Positions 35,689-45,684 of a stretch of 64,000 nt of DNA are shown piece after piece. The first letter of the stretch is position 1. Each line of letters opens with the position of its first letter. The notes beneath the pieces were generated by a model, which searched no databases, was not told the DNA's origin, and saw nothing but the letters and a program-made list of their open reading frames with translations. The stretch spans positions 1,438,501-1,502,500 of the forward strand of contig NC_016622.1 of assembly GCF_000283655.1 (NCBI RefSeq). Direction: 5' to 3'. Made by a program: the position numbers and the translations under genes. The DNA comes from Azospirillum lipoferum 4B. Lineage in GTDB: Bacteria; Pseudomonadota; Alphaproteobacteria; Azospirillales; Azospirillaceae.

Positions 35689-36962
35689 CAGGCTTTCGCT
35701 TTCTCGGAATCCAGAAGGGCGGCGCGGGCCGCCGGGTCCTTGCTCGCCGCGACGCCACCGGCGTTGGAGCGGAAGAACTCCTTGATGTTGCGGGTCGCCT
35801 GACGGATGCGGTGGACATTCTCCACCATCGCCAGACGGACATGGCCGTCGCCATATTCGCCGAAGCCGATGCCGGGCGCCACCGCGACCTCCGCCTGCTG
35901 CAGCAGCAGCTTGGAGAACTCCAGCGAGCCCAGATGGGCGAACTGCGGCGGGATCGGCGCCCAGGCGAACATCGATGCCTTGGGGCTGGGGACTTCCCAG
36001 CCGGCGGCGGCCAGACCCTCGATCATCACGTCACGGCGCTGCCTGTACATGTCGCGGACCTGCTGCACGCAGTCCTGCGGACCGTTCAGCGCGGCGGCAG
36101 CGGCGACCTGGATCGGCGTGAAGGCGCCGTAGTCGAGGTACGACTTGATGCGGGCCAGCGCGGTGATCAGCGTCTTGTTGCCGGTGGCGAAGCCGATGCG
36201 CCAGCCGGCCATCGAATAGGTCTTCGACATCGAGGTGAACTCGACCGCGATCTCGCGCGCTTCCGGGATCTCCAGGATCGACGGCGGCGGGTCATTGTCG
36301 AAGAAGATCTCGGCATAGGCCAGATCGGACAGGATGTAGATGCCGTGCTTGCGGCAGAACTCGACGATCGGACGGTAGAAGTCCAGCCCGACCACCTCGG
36401 CCGTCGGGTTCGACGGGTAGTTCAGCACCAGCGCCAGCGGCTTCGGCACGCTGTGGCGCACGGCGCGCTCCAGCATGATCATGAAGCTGTCGATGTCGGT
36501 CGACGCCCCGTTCTCCATGCCCACCGGCAGGTGGCGCACCGAGGCGCCGGCCAGGATGAAGCCGAACGGGTGGATCGGATAGCTGGGGTTCGGCACCAGG
36601 ATGATGTCGCCGGGGCTGGTGATCGCCTGGGCGAGGTTCGCCAGACCTTCCTTCGAGCCGATGGTGACGATGCACTCCGTCTCCGGATCGACATCGACGT
36701 TGAAGCGGCGCTTGTAATAGGCGGCATGCGCCTTGCGCAGGCCGGGGATGCCGCGGGAGTTCGAGTAGCGGTGCGTCTTCGGATCGCGCACGGCCTCGAC
36801 CAGCTTGTCGACGATGTGCTGCGGGGTCGCCTGGTCGGGATTGCCCATGCCGAGGTCGATGATGTCGGCGCCGTTGGCCCTAGCTCGCGCCTTCATCGCG
36901 TTCACTTCGGCGAAGACGTAGGGCGGCAGGCGCTTGATGCGATGGAATTCGGTGTTGGACAT
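35688..36962 (-). CDS. Class I/II aminotransferase (AlaC/LL-DAP type)
   Basis: PLP-dependent aminotransferase, 424 residues. The PLP lysine is Lys247 in SMSKTYSMAGWRIGF; other family marks are HRYSNSRGIPGLRKAHAAYY, NYPSNPTAEV and the C-terminal Arg that binds the carboxylate. In alphaproteobacteria this protein before hom is usually annotated as alanine or aspartate-family aminotransferase (AlaC-like), so I infer alanine-pyruvate-glutamate exchange, though the substrate is not settled. It is the first gene of the hom-glpX operon. Confidence 0.9.
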   Translation of the reverse strand: MSNTEFHRIKRLPPYVFAEVNAMKARARANGADIIDLGMGNPDQATPQHIVDKLVEAVRDPKTHRYSNSRGIPGLRKAHAAYYKRRFNVDVDPETECIVTIGSKEGLANLAQAITSPGDIILVPNPSYPIHPFGFILAGASVRHLPVGMENGASTDIDSFMIMLERAVRHSVPKPLALVLNYPSNPTAEVVGLDFYRPIVEFCRKHGIYILSDLAYAEIFFDNDPPPSILEIPEAREIAVEFTSMSKTYSMAGWRIGFATGNKTLITALARIKSYLDYGAFTPIQVAAAAALNGPQDCVQQVRDMYRQRRDVMIEGLAAAGWEVPSPKASMFAWAPIPPQFAHLGSLEFSKLLLQQAEVAVAPGIGFGEYGDGHVRLAMVENVHRIRQATRNIKEFFRSNAGGVAASKDPAARAALLDSEKAKA

Positions 36963-37290
36963 GGACGCTCCGGAAGACCGCTCCGGTCACGCCACGAACC
37001 CAAGAGACCTGCGGACCGGGACTGACGTTCTACCGCCCTGACGCGACGGAAGCGAGGCAAATTTCGCGGGATGCGCGGCCGGCACGGCGCTTTGGCGGCA
37101 AGGCGCCCGGAACGGAGCGCCTTGATGCCAGGGCGGCGGGAGCGACGGGGAAATGCCGAGTATTTCTCTCAACTATATCGTGGTTAAACCTAACTGTGCC
37201 TTAACTCATTAGCTTCCATACCTTCATGGCGGAATGCATGGCAGAAGCACCCGCACGCGATCGGACGGTCCGGTCTGCAGGAGATACGAG
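36963..37290. other. Divergent intergenic region, aminotransferase / chemoreceptor
   Basis: 328 bases without a gene. The chemoreceptor side is AT-rich near 37165-37210 and contains the palindrome GGTTAAACC (37182-37190) and another TTAA at 37201; no sigma-28 or clean sigma-70 promoter is evident. The aminotransferase side is GC-rich with nothing recognisable. Confidence 0.5.
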
Positions 37291-39363
37291 ATGGTTTCGC
37301 TTTTGAAGGTCGTCGACCGCCTGCTCGGCAATATGCGCGTCATGCGGAAGCTGGCGCTCGCCCTGTCCATTCCGATGGCCGGCGTGGTCGTGACATCGTC
37401 GCTGCTGGTGTGGGACCAGTGGCAGGCGAGCCGCCGCGCCGAGGATCTGGCGTCGGTCACCCGATTGTCGGTCGGCATGACGAGCCTCGTGCACGAGCTG
37501 CAGAAGGAGCGCGGCTCGTCATCGGTGTTTCTCAGCGGCAAGCTTGACGAGGACCGCCGGCGGATGGAAACGGTGCGGACGGCGTCGGACGGCAAGCTGG
37601 CCGAGCTGATGCCGCAATTCGCCGATGCACGCATCCGCGATCCCCATGTGGCTGCGGCGATTGCCAGCGCCCGCGACGCATTGTCGCAGCTGCCGGGCCT
37701 GCGCAGCGGCGTGAACGCCATGAGCCAGTCGCCCTTGGAGACGGTGGCGAGCTACACGGTCATGATCCGCAAGCTGCTGGACGCCGCCGGCCAAGCCCGC
37801 ACGATGTCCGACGACAGCGACCAGCTGCGCGCCGCCGATGCCATGGTTTCCCTGTCGGAGGCGAAGGAGCGGCTGGGGCAGCAGCGTGCGGTCGGCGGCG
37901 CCGCCTTCCGCAAGGACCGGTTCCCGGCGGACGCGCATCAACGCTTCATCGAGCTGAACGGCGAATACAAGGCGCTGATGTCCGGCCTGAAGGCCAAGAT
38001 GACGGCCGACGAAGCGGCCTTCTTCGACCGGACCGTCTCCGGCGGCGTCGTGGAGGAGGTGGAGCGGATGCGCCGGATCGGCGTCGCCTCCGCCTATGGC
38101 GCCGGTAACCAGGGGGTGGATGCCGGCAAGTGGTTCGACGCCATCACCGTCACCATCGATATGCTGCGCACCGTCGAAACACGGGTGGCCGACGACCTGA
38201 TCGCGCTGGCGAGCCGCGACGTGCGGGAGTCGATGGCACGCCTTACCGGCGTGATCGCCGGGGTGGCCGTTCTGCTGGTGGCGATGACGCTGGCCGCCGT
38301 GCTGGTCGCCCGAAACATCACCCGTCCGATTGGCCGCCTGAACACGGACATGGCGCGGATGGAAGCGGGCGAGCGCGAGCTGACCGTCGCCGGGGCCGAA
38401 CGCGCCGACGAGTTGGGTGCCATGGCCCGCCGCCTGGACCAGTTCCGCCTGAGCCTTGCCGAAGCCGACCGGCTCGCCGCCCAGCAGCAGCGGCAGCAGG
38501 AGGACCGCCTGCGCGAGGCCGAGCGGCTGGAGAGGCTGGTGGCGGAGTTCGACCGCCACATCGAATCCGTAGCCGAACGGCTGGCCGGCGCGGCCTCCGG
38601 CCTGCGTGGCAACGCCGAGCAGATGAGCCGCATCGCCTCCGTCACCGAAGAGCATGTGCTGTCGGTCGCCCGCGCATCGGAAGGCGCGTCCAGCAACGTC
38701 CAGGCGGTGGCCGCCGCAACGGAGGAACTGACCGCCTCCATCGCCGAGATCGGGCGCCAGATGGCGGGCTCCACCGAAATGGCGGAACGCGCCGTCACCG
38801 ATGTGCGCCACACCGCGGGCGTGATCGCCGATCTCAGCGACGCCGCGCAGCAGGTTGGCGAGATCGTGCGGATGATCACCGACATCGCCAGCCAGACCAA
38901 CCTTCTCGCCCTCAACGCAACCATCGAGGCGGCACGGGCCGGCGAGGCCGGCAAGGGCTTCGCCGTGGTGGCGAGCGAGGTGAAGCAGCTGGCCAGTCAG
39001 ACGGCCAAGGCGACCGACGACATCACCGCCAAGGTCGCCGAAATCCAGTCCGCCACCGGCCAGACCGTGCAGGCCATCGGCGACATCGGCACCGTCGTCA
39101 CCCGCATCGAGGAGAACATCTCCGCCGTCGCCGCCGCGGTGGAGGAACAGAATGCCGCAACTGCCGAAATCGGCCGCAACGTCCGGCAGGCGGCCGACGG
39201 CACCGATCAGGTCTCCCACAACGCCGCCCTGGTCAGCACCGAGGCCAGCCGCGCCGGAAGCATGGCGAAGGAGGTGCTGTCGATGGCCGACGCCCTCAAG
39301 CAGAACGCCGACAGCCTGCGCAGCGACGTGACGGATTTCATCGGGCAGATCAGGGCGGGGTAA
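37291..39363 (+). CDS. Methyl-accepting chemotaxis protein with NIT sensor
   Basis: A 690-residue chemoreceptor. Helix 1 at about 20-42 ([20 protein letters not shown]), then a periplasmic NIT (nitrate/nitrite-sensing type) helical domain marked by [18 protein letters not shown], helix 2 at about 318-340, a HAMP domain ([20 protein letters not shown]), and the cytoplasmic coiled coil with the CheW/CheA tip [20 protein letters not shown] and [17 protein letters not shown] 37291 has AGGAG nine bases upstream, so the longer frame is rejected. It reports a small-ligand signal, perhaps nitrate or nitrite, to the flagellar or another Che array; the ligand is inferred from the domain name. Confidence 0.94.
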   Translation: MVSLLKVVDRLLGNMRVMRKLALALSIPMAGVVVTSSLLVWDQWQASRRAEDLASVTRLSVGMTSLVHELQKERGSSSVFLSGKLDEDRRRMETVRTASDGKLAELMPQFADARIRDPHVAAAIASARDALSQLPGLRSGVNAMSQSPLETVASYTVMIRKLLDAAGQARTMSDDSDQLRAADAMVSLSEAKERLGQQRAVGGAAFRKDRFPADAHQRFIELNGEYKALMSGLKAKMTADEAAFFDRTVSGGVVEEVERMRRIGVASAYGAGNQGVDAGKWFDAITVTIDMLRTVETRVADDLIALASRDVRESMARLTGVIAGVAVLLVAMTLAAVLVARNITRPIGRLNTDMARMEAGERELTVAGAERADELGAMARRLDQFRLSLAEADRLAAQQQRQQEDRLREAERLERLVAEFDRHIESVAERLAGAASGLRGNAEQMSRIASVTEEHVLSVARASEGASSNVQAVAAATEELTASIAEIGRQMAGSTEMAERAVTDVRHTAGVIADLSDAAQQVGEIVRMITDIASQTNLLALNATIEAARAGEAGKGFAVVASEVKQLASQTAKATDDITAKVAEIQSATGQTVQAIGDIGTVVTRIEENISAVAAAVEEQNAATAEIGRNVRQAADGTDQVSHNAALVSTEASRAGSMAKEVLSMADALKQNADSLRSDVTDFIGQIRAG

Positions 39364-39471
39364 TGGGATGGGGAGGGCGTCCCCGCTGTTCTCCCCGGGG
39401 TGAGGCGTGTATCCTGACGATGCCCTGCCGCGCTCCCGTCCCGCCCCGCGTCCGCCCCGGAGGCTCCTGCG

Positions 39472-39768
39472 ATGCCCGTTTCCCGAATGCCGCCGGAACA
39501 CCCCCGGCAGGTGACGACCACCATCCTGGCAGAAGAGCTGCCGCGGGCGATCGCCGCCGCGCTGCCCTTCCGCCCGCAGGCGGGGACGCGCTTCCGCGTG
39601 ACGGTGGAGCCCGTCGAGGAAAGCGAGGACGAGCGCGTTCAGGCGTTGCGGGACGACATCGCGGTTGGCATGGACGATGCCGAGGCCGGCCGGACCATCG
39701 ACGGCGAGCAGGTGTTCGAGCGTCTGATCGCGAAATACGCCGGGGCGAAACACCCGGGTCGGGACTGA
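39472..39768 (+). CDS. Putative antitoxin of a ParDE-like pair
   Basis: 98 residues, start ATG 39472 after GGAGG. The first half (TTTILAEELPRAIAAALPF) looks like a small DNA-binding or swapped-beta fold; the second half is acidic and helical (EDERVQALRDDIAVGMDDAEAGRTIDGEQVFERL), the typical toxin-neutralising tail in ParD/RelB antitoxins ('D-x-x-x-G-x-x-D-A-E-x-G-R'). The toxin gene follows after 9 bases. Named from the tail motif and context, not from an overall match. Confidence 0.75.
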   Translation: MPVSRMPPEHPRQVTTTILAEELPRAIAAALPFRPQAGTRFRVTVEPVEESEDERVQALRDDIAVGMDDAEAGRTIDGEQVFERLIAKYAGAKHPGRD

Positions 39769-39777
39769 CCGCCCGGC

Positions 39778-40074
39778 ATGGCGAGGCTCGAACTCACGGC
39801 GGCAGCGGAAGCCGACCTGGAGCAAATCGGCGATTACATCGCACACGAGAATCCACTCGCCGCCGTTCGTCTGGTGTTGGATATCCGGGAACATTGCCGG
39901 AAGATTGCCAAGGTTCCCGGCATCGGCCGCCCACGACCTGATCTCGGCACCTGTCTGCGCAGCCTGGCCTTGCCGCCATACGTCATCGTCTACTGCCACA
40001 CCGAACCGGATCGGGTGGTTGTGATCCGGATCATTCACGGCGCTCGTGACCTGTCCCGGCTGATCCAGGAATAG
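39778..40074 (+). CDS. ParE/RelE-family toxin
   Basis: 98 residues with the RelE/ParE fold pattern: LELTAAAEADLEQIGDYIA (N-terminal strand and helix), then GIGRPRPDLGTCLRSLALPP and YVIVYCHTEPDRVVVIRIIHGARDL, where the 'P-Y-V-I-V-Y' and 'R-I-I-H-G-A-R-D' blocks are the family marks. Acts as a growth inhibitor, either on gyrase (ParE) or ribosome-bound mRNA (RelE); the 'HGARDL' end favours ParE. It is the second gene of the TA pair. The frame is complete, so the toxin is probably functional. Confidence 0.88.
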   Translation: MARLELTAAAEADLEQIGDYIAHENPLAAVRLVLDIREHCRKIAKVPGIGRPRPDLGTCLRSLALPPYVIVYCHTEPDRVVVIRIIHGARDLSRLIQE

Positions 40075-40081
40075 GACAGCC

Positions 40082-41161
40082 TCACCCCCGCCCCATCTCC
40101 GTCGCCTTGGCGTATTTCCGCTTCGCCACCTCCAGCGAGGCCAGCAGTTGCTGTCCGGTCGCGCCGCCGTCGCCGCTGACGCGGCCGGTCATCACCGCCT
40201 TGATCGCGTCCACATGGGCCTTGAAAAGCAGGTGCTCGTTGGCGGTCACCGCGGTGAGGCCGCCGCAGGTGGCCTCGTAGAGCGACTTGGCGATGTGGGT
40301 GATCAGCGGATAGCCGAAGATACCGCCCTGCCCGCGCATCTCGTGGGCGGAGCGGTTGACCTGGGCCAGCAGGCCGGACACGGCGTCCGGTTCGCGCGGT
40401 AGACGGTCGACGCGGCGGCCCATCTCCTCCACCTCGGCCCCGATCCAGACGGCATAGTCGCCGGCCCGGTTGAGGATTTCCTCCTCCGCGGCGGCCAGCA
40501 CCTCCGGCGGCAGGGTGGGAACCGGGTCGCGTGGGGCGAGGCCGACCTTGGCGCCCAGCCGGTTGGGCAGGTCGAAATAGATCACCGGGAAGCGGTCGAT
40601 CCCACGTGCCTTCGACGCGCTGTGCACCACCAGGATTTCCGACGGCGCGGTCGTCCGGCAATCCATGGCGACCGGCTTGTCAGTGCGGCGGCGGTCCGGG
40701 CCGAAATAGCCCTTGGCGAGAACGAAGCGGCGCGGCCGGGCGATGGCGAACAGCAGCCGGCTGGCGATGGTATGCGCCGAAAAGGGCTTGGCGATGAAGT
40801 CGGTGGCGCCGAGATCCCGCGCCTGCTCCACATACTGGCGGTCGGCGGCGCCCGACAGCATCAGGACCGGCAGGAACTTGTCCGGGCTCTTCGGGCTGTA
40901 GCGGATCCAGCGCAGCAGCATCAGCCCGTTCACCTCGGGCATCACCAGATCGGACAGGATCAGGTCGACCGGGGCGGTCCCCGGCGGCAGTGCGGCACGC
41001 CGTTCCTCCAGCCAGCGGATGGCGTCGGCACCGCTCGCCACCCCCTCCACCCGGCCGATGCCGATGGTGCGCAGGGTGGCGGTCAGAACCGCGCGGATGA
41101 AGCCGCTGTCCTCCACCACCAGGACGGACAGAAGATCGAGCTTCGGCTGGGTCATCGCCAT
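40082..41161 (-). CDS. Response regulator with Hpt-like C-terminus
   Basis: 359 residues from ATG 41161 (a start two codons on, or at 41206, is possible). The receiver domain has the acidic pair E17-D18, acceptor Asp71 in LILSDLVMPEVNG and Lys in FIAKPFSAH. A linker with a conserved GYFGPDRRRTD block follows; this motif is common in alphaproteobacterial receiver proteins near Che genes. The C-terminal helical part has AHEMRGQGGIFGYPLITHIA with His273, which matches the H-x-x-K/R-G active site of Hpt phosphotransfer domains. The protein may relay phosphate between kinases. Converges with the ParE-like gene. Confidence 0.85.
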   Translation of the reverse strand: MAMTQPKLDLLSVLVVEDSGFIRAVLTATLRTIGIGRVEGVASGADAIRWLEERRAALPPGTAPVDLILSDLVMPEVNGLMLLRWIRYSPKSPDKFLPVLMLSGAADRQYVEQARDLGATDFIAKPFSAHTIASRLLFAIARPRRFVLAKGYFGPDRRRTDKPVAMDCRTTAPSEILVVHSASKARGIDRFPVIYFDLPNRLGAKVGLAPRDPVPTLPPEVLAAAEEEILNRAGDYAVWIGAEVEEMGRRVDRLPREPDAVSGLLAQVNRSAHEMRGQGGIFGYPLITHIAKSLYEATCGGLTAVTANEHLLFKAHVDAIKAVMTGRVSGDGGATGQQLLASLEVAKRKYAKATEMGRG

Positions 41162-41337
41162 CTGATTGGCGCCATCTGTTTGGTAGAACGGGCCATATCC
41201 CCGCATTCAATACGCCCGGTTCTGGCACAGCCAGTCAGCTTTGGCGAGAGACAAGCCGTACGAGACAGGAGGCGCCGCCGCGGTTACCCTCCGCCCGGCA
41301 AACAGACGCACCAACCAACAACGAGAGGAATCGCCCG

Positions 41338-41910
41338 ATGCCGCAGCCCGATCACGTCATGGCCCTTCCCCTGCCGGAAAAGCCGGAGCTCGACCCCGAC
41401 ATGCAGGCGCTGTTCGACAAATGCGTGGAAAAGCTGGGCTTCGTCCCCAACGTGCTCCAGGCCTACAGCCTGCGACCGAAGAAGCTGCGCAATTTCGCCG
41501 TGGTCTACAACGAGCTGATGCTGGGTGAGAGCGGCCTCAGCAAGCTGGAGCGCGAGATGATCGCCGTCGTCGTGTCTTCGGCCAACCACTGCTATTACTG
41601 CCTCGTCGCCCATGGGCAGGCGGTGCGCAAGCTGTCGGGCGACCCGGAACTGGGGGAGATGCTGGTCGCGAACTATCGCGTCGCCCCGCTGGAACCGCGC
41701 CGGCGCGCCATGCTCGACTTCGCCTGGAAGCTGACGAAGGAGCCGATGTCGGTGGGCGAGCCTGACCGCGAGGCCCTGCGCGCCGTCGGTTTCAGCGCGG
41801 AGGACATCTTCGACATTGCCGATACGGTCGGCTTCTACAACATGTCCAACCGTCTCGCGACCGCGGTGGACATGATCCCCAACCGCGAGTACCACAGCCA
41901 GGATCGTTAA
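41338..41910 (+). CDS. Peroxidase-related protein (AhpD/CMD-like)
   Basis: 190 residues of the alkylhydroperoxidase D / carboxymuconolactone-decarboxylase-like superfamily. The redox motif is HCYYCLVAHG, that is CxxC followed by His, in the usual position; upstream KLEREMIAVVVSSANHC and downstream PRRRAMLDFAWKLTKEP are standard. It likely reduces peroxides using a thiol donor, in the cytoplasm. ATG 41338 has AGGA nine bases upstream. Single gene before sppA, with no partner such as ahpC nearby. Confidence 0.88.
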   Translation: MPQPDHVMALPLPEKPELDPDMQALFDKCVEKLGFVPNVLQAYSLRPKKLRNFAVVYNELMLGESGLSKLEREMIAVVVSSANHCYYCLVAHGQAVRKLSGDPELGEMLVANYRVAPLEPRRRAMLDFAWKLTKEPMSVGEPDREALRAVGFSAEDIFDIADTVGFYNMSNRLATAVDMIPNREYHSQDR

Positions 41911-41967
41911 CGCTGATTCTTCAGCGCCGGTCGTCCGGCACCACCGAGGCCACACAGGGTTGGAATC

Positions 41968-43719
41968 ATGAGGATCGTCCGCTTCTTCGTGCGACTGTTC
42001 GCCGTCATCGGCTTCCTGCTGGTGGCCGGGGCGGTGGCGGTGGTGGTGCTGGCCGTCCGCCACGAACCCGCCCTGCCCGACGCGGTGGTGCTGGAACTCG
42101 ACCTGACCAAGCCGCTGGCCGAGAGCGAAAGCGGCAGGATCGGCAGCTTCTTCGAACACCAGACGACCCTGCGCGAGGTTCTGGACGCGCTGGACGGCGG
42201 CCGGCGCGACCCCAAGGTGAAGGGCGTGCTGGCCCGCTTCAGCGACGACAGCATCGGCTTCGCCCAGACGCAGGAGCTGCGGGCGGCCATCGAGCGCTTC
42301 CGCGCCTCCGGCCGCTTCGCCGTCGCCTTCGCCGAGGAGTATGGCGGGGGCGGGCCGGGCAACCGCTCCTACCTGCTGGCCAGCGCCTTCGACGAGGTGT
42401 GGCTGCAGCCGCTGGGCACGCTGGGCATCACCGGCCTGTCGGTGGAACTGCCCTTCGCCCGCGACGCCTTCGACCAGATGGGCGTGCAGCCGCAATTCGC
42501 CCAGCGTGAGGAATACAAGAGCTTCGCCGACACCTTCACCAAGTCCGGCATGACCCCGGCCAACCGCGAGATGATGGAGGCGCTGGTCGCCGACCTCACC
42601 AACCAGCTGGTCGAGGGCATCGCCAGCAGCCGGCGCCTCGCCCCCGCCGCAGTGCGGGCCGCCATGGACAATGCCCCGCTGCTGAGCCGCGAGGCGCTGG
42701 ACCGGAAGCTGGTCGACCGGCTCGGCTATGCCGACGAGGCCCGCGACGAGGCGTTGAAGCGTGCCGGTGCCGGGGCGGAGCTGGTGGAGCCGTTCGATTA
42801 CCTGTCGGTGGCCGGCGGTCCCCACGATGCCGGCCCGACCATTGCGCTGATCCACGCCGTCGGCACCATCACCGGCGGCAAGAGCGAAAAGCCGGCGCTG
42901 GGCGAGGTCGCAGCCGGGTCGGAGACCATCGTCGAAGCCATCGAGGAGGCGGCCGACGATCCGGAGGTGCGCGCCATCCTGTTCCGCATCGACAGCGGCG
43001 GCGGCTCCGTCTCCGCGTCGGAGGCGATCCGGCGGGCGCTGGTCAAGGCGCGCCAGAACGGCAAGCCGGTGATCGCCAGCATGGGCGACGCCGCCGCGTC
43101 GGGTGGCTATTGGATTGCGCTGGCGGCCGACCGCATCGTCGCATCGCCCGCCACCGTCACCGGCTCCATCGGCGTCGTCGCCGGCAAGTTCGGCGTTGCC
43201 AGCCTGTCCGACAAGCTGGGCGTCCATTGGGACCGCGTGCAGAGCGCCCGCAATGCAGGCATGTGGTCGCCCGTGCGCCCCTTCGACGACGGCGGGACAG
43301 AGCGGCTGAACGCCATCCTCGACGACACCTATGCCAACTTCCTGCAACGGGTCGCCGAATCCCGCCGGATGTCGCCGGATCAGGCGCGCAACGTCGCCAA
43401 GGGGCGGGTGTGGACCGGCGCGCAGGCCCGCGAGCTCGGCCTCGTCGACGAGCTGGGCGGGCAGGACCAGGCGCTGACCCTGGCCCGCACCGCCGCCGGC
43501 CTGTCCCCGGATGCCGCGGTGACGCTGACCCCCTTCCCACCGCCCAAATCCGTCACCGACCAGCTGATGGAGCTGATGTCCGGCCGCGGCGAACTGGTCG
43601 GCGCCCTGGCCGCGGTGGCGGAGCTGCGCCCCCTGCTGGCCCAGCTGCGCCCGCTGGTCGCCGCCGTCCAGGGCGACGGCGTGCAGGCCCGCATGCCGGC
43701 GATGACGCTGGAGCGCTGA
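41968..43719 (+). CDS. sppA: Signal peptide peptidase SppA, 67K type
   Basis: 583 residues, the long duplicated form. An N-terminal membrane anchor at about 5-28 holds the protease at the periplasmic face of the inner membrane, where it degrades cleaved signal peptides. Both halves carry the ClpP-like fold; the nucleophile is Ser378 in GDAAASGGYW and the general base is probably Lys247 in REALDRKLVDRLGY. GSIGVVAGKFG follows. It starts 57 bases after the peroxidase-related gene and precedes the ABC-F gene with no visible terminator. Confidence 0.94.
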   Translation: MRIVRFFVRLFAVIGFLLVAGAVAVVVLAVRHEPALPDAVVLELDLTKPLAESESGRIGSFFEHQTTLREVLDALDGGRRDPKVKGVLARFSDDSIGFAQTQELRAAIERFRASGRFAVAFAEEYGGGGPGNRSYLLASAFDEVWLQPLGTLGITGLSVELPFARDAFDQMGVQPQFAQREEYKSFADTFTKSGMTPANREMMEALVADLTNQLVEGIASSRRLAPAAVRAAMDNAPLLSREALDRKLVDRLGYADEARDEALKRAGAGAELVEPFDYLSVAGGPHDAGPTIALIHAVGTITGGKSEKPALGEVAAGSETIVEAIEEAADDPEVRAILFRIDSGGGSVSASEAIRRALVKARQNGKPVIASMGDAAASGGYWIALAADRIVASPATVTGSIGVVAGKFGVASLSDKLGVHWDRVQSARNAGMWSPVRPFDDGGTERLNAILDDTYANFLQRVAESRRMSPDQARNVAKGRVWTGAQARELGLVDELGGQDQALTLARTAAGLSPDAAVTLTPFPPPKSVTDQLMELMSGRGELVGALAAVAELRPLLAQLRPLVAAVQGDGVQARMPAMTLER

Positions 43720-43788
43720 GGACAAAGCCGTGCCAACCGGCGGGGCCCGCTTCAAATCCGCGGGGTCCCGTGCTACATCCTCGCCGCT

Positions 43789-45684
43789 ATGCTGCACATC
43801 AATGACCTGACCTTCCGCTTCGGCGGCCGAGTGTTGTTCGACCACGCCACCGCGGTCGTGCCCAAGGGGCACCGCGTTGCGCTGGTCGGCCGCAACGGCA
43901 CCGGCAAATCAACCCTGCTGAAGCTGATCTCGGGCCAGCTGCAGACCGATGCCGGCGCGGTCACGCTGCCGGCCGGCATGCGGATGGGCATGGTGGCGCA
44001 GGAGGCCCCCAGCGGCCCGACCACCCTGATCGACGCCGTGCTGGCCGCCGACACCGAACGCACCGCCCTGCTGGCGGAGGCGGAAACGGCGACCGATCCG
44101 ATGCGCATCGGCGAAATCCATGCCCGTCTCGCCGACATCGAGGCGCATTCCGCCCCGTCGCGGGCGGCGCAGGTCCTCTCTGGCCTGGGCTTCGACGCCG
44201 AGGCGCAGCAACGGCCCTGCTCCGACTTCTCCGGCGGCTGGCGCATGCGCGTGGCGCTGGCCGGCGTGCTGTTCTCCCGCCCCGACCTGCTGCTGCTGGA
44301 CGAGCCGACCAACCACCTCGACCTCGAGGCCACCATCTGGCTCGAGGGCTATCTGAAGAACTACCCGCACACCATCCTGCTGGTCAGCCACGACCGCGAG
44401 CTGTTGAACGCGGTGCCCACCACCACGATCCACATCGACCAGGGCAAGCTCGTCACCTACAGCGGCAATTACGATCAGTTCCTGACGCAGCGCCGCGCCA
44501 ACCAGGAACGCCTCGCCTCCATGGCCGCCAAGCAGGAGGCGCGGCGCAAGCACATGATGTCCTATGTCGACCGCTTCCGCTTCAAGGCCAGCAAGGCCCG
44601 TCAGGCACAGAGCCGCCTGAAGCTGCTGGAGAGGATGGAGTCGATCACGCTGATGGAGGACGATCCCGAGGTCGTCTTCAACTTCCCGCCGCCGGACGAG
44701 CTGGCGCCGCCGCTGATCGCGCTGGAGGGGGTCAGCATCGGCTATGGCGACAAGGTGATCCTGCGCCGCGTCAACCTGCGCATCGACATGGAGGACCGCA
44801 TCGGCCTTCTGGGCGCCAACGGCAACGGCAAGTCGACGCTGGTCAAGCTGCTGGCCAACCGGCTGCAGCCGATGGCCGGCGAGATGCGGCGGTCGTCCAA
44901 GCTGCGCATCGGCTATTTCGCCCAGCATCAGGCCGAGGAGCTGGACCTGTCGCTGACGCCGATCCAGCAGACCCAGCGCATCATGCCGCTGGCGCTGGAG
45001 GAGAAGGTCCGCGCCCATCTGGGCCGCTTCGGCTTCCCGCAGGCCAAGGCGGAGACCAAGATCGCCAGCCTGTCGGGCGGCGAGAAGGCGCGGCTGCTGC
45101 TGGCACTGATGAGCCGGGAAGTTCCGCACATCCTGATGCTGGACGAACCGACCAACCATCTGGACATCGACAGCCGCGAAGCCCTGATCGAGGCGATCAA
45201 CGATTTCCCCGGCGCCGTCATCATCATCAGCCACGACCCGCACCTGATCGAGATGACCGTCGACCGGCTGCTGCTGGTTGCCGACGGCACGGTGCAGAGC
45301 TATGACGGCGACCTGGACGATTACCGCCGCTACCTGCTGGACCGCGCCAAGGCGGAACGTGCGGTGGCGAAGGGCGGCCCGGACCGCGACGCCGGCCCGA
45401 ACAAGAAGGACCAGCGCCGCGCCGCCGCCGAGGCGCGCACCGCGCTCGCCCCGCTGAAGCGCAAGGCGACCGATGCGGAGGCGCTGGTGAACAAGCTGAG
45501 CGAGGAAAAGCGCAAGATCGAGGTAAAGATGGCCGACCCCGCCCTCTACACCGGCCCGTCGGACAAGCTGACCAAGCTCCAGATCGATCTCGGCACGGTG
45601 GAGAAGAAGCTGGCGACCGCCGAGGAAAGCTGGCTGGAGGCGCTCGAAGCCTACGAGAGCGCCGCGGCGGAGGCCGGCGTTTGA
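43789..45684 (+). CDS. ABC-F family ATPase (Uup/YheS-like)
   Basis: 631 residues with two ATP-binding cassettes and no membrane helices. Cassette 1: GRNGTGKST, then FSGGWRMRVAL and LLLDEPTNHLDL. Cassette 2: GANGNGKST, LSGGEKARLLLAL and LDEPTNHLDI. The linker helices hold the P-site tRNA interaction region (YVDRFRFKASKARQAQSRLK). The C-terminal coiled coil (about 560-625) resembles the Uup/YheS tail. These proteins act on the ribosome, relieving stalls. The stop overlaps the ExoD start. Subfamily is uncertain. Confidence 0.93.
   Translation: MLHINDLTFRFGGRVLFDHATAVVPKGHRVALVGRNGTGKSTLLKLISGQLQTDAGAVTLPAGMRMGMVAQEAPSGPTTLIDAVLAADTERTALLAEAETATDPMRIGEIHARLADIEAHSAPSRAAQVLSGLGFDAEAQQRPCSDFSGGWRMRVALAGVLFSRPDLLLLDEPTNHLDLEATIWLEGYLKNYPHTILLVSHDRELLNAVPTTTIHIDQGKLVTYSGNYDQFLTQRRANQERLASMAAKQEARRKHMMSYVDRFRFKASKARQAQSRLKLLERMESITLMEDDPEVVFNFPPPDELAPPLIALEGVSIGYGDKVILRRVNLRIDMEDRIGLLGANGNGKSTLVKLLANRLQPMAGEMRRSSKLRIGYFAQHQAEELDLSLTPIQQTQRIMPLALEEKVRAHLGRFGFPQAKAETKIASLSGGEKARLLLALMSREVPHILMLDEPTNHLDIDSREALIEAINDFPGAVIIISHDPHLIEMTVDRLLLVADGTVQSYDGDLDDYRRYLLDRAKAERAVAKGGPDRDAGPNKKDQRRAAAEARTALAPLKRKATDAEALVNKLSEEKRKIEVKMADPALYTGPSDKLTKLQIDLGTVEKKLATAEESWLEALEAYESAAAEAGV

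Noticed and set aside
33097-35802. 900-residue plus-strand frame over glpX and hom
   Set aside because: Shadow of two well-defined minus-strand enzymes; no ribosome site and no recognisable domain.
36963-37290. Sigma-28 promoter before the chemoreceptor
   Set aside because: I could not find the expected -35 and -10 elements with correct spacing.
37519-40038. Minus-strand frame opposite the chemoreceptor
   Set aside because: Antisense composition only; the chemoreceptor and TA genes account for the region.
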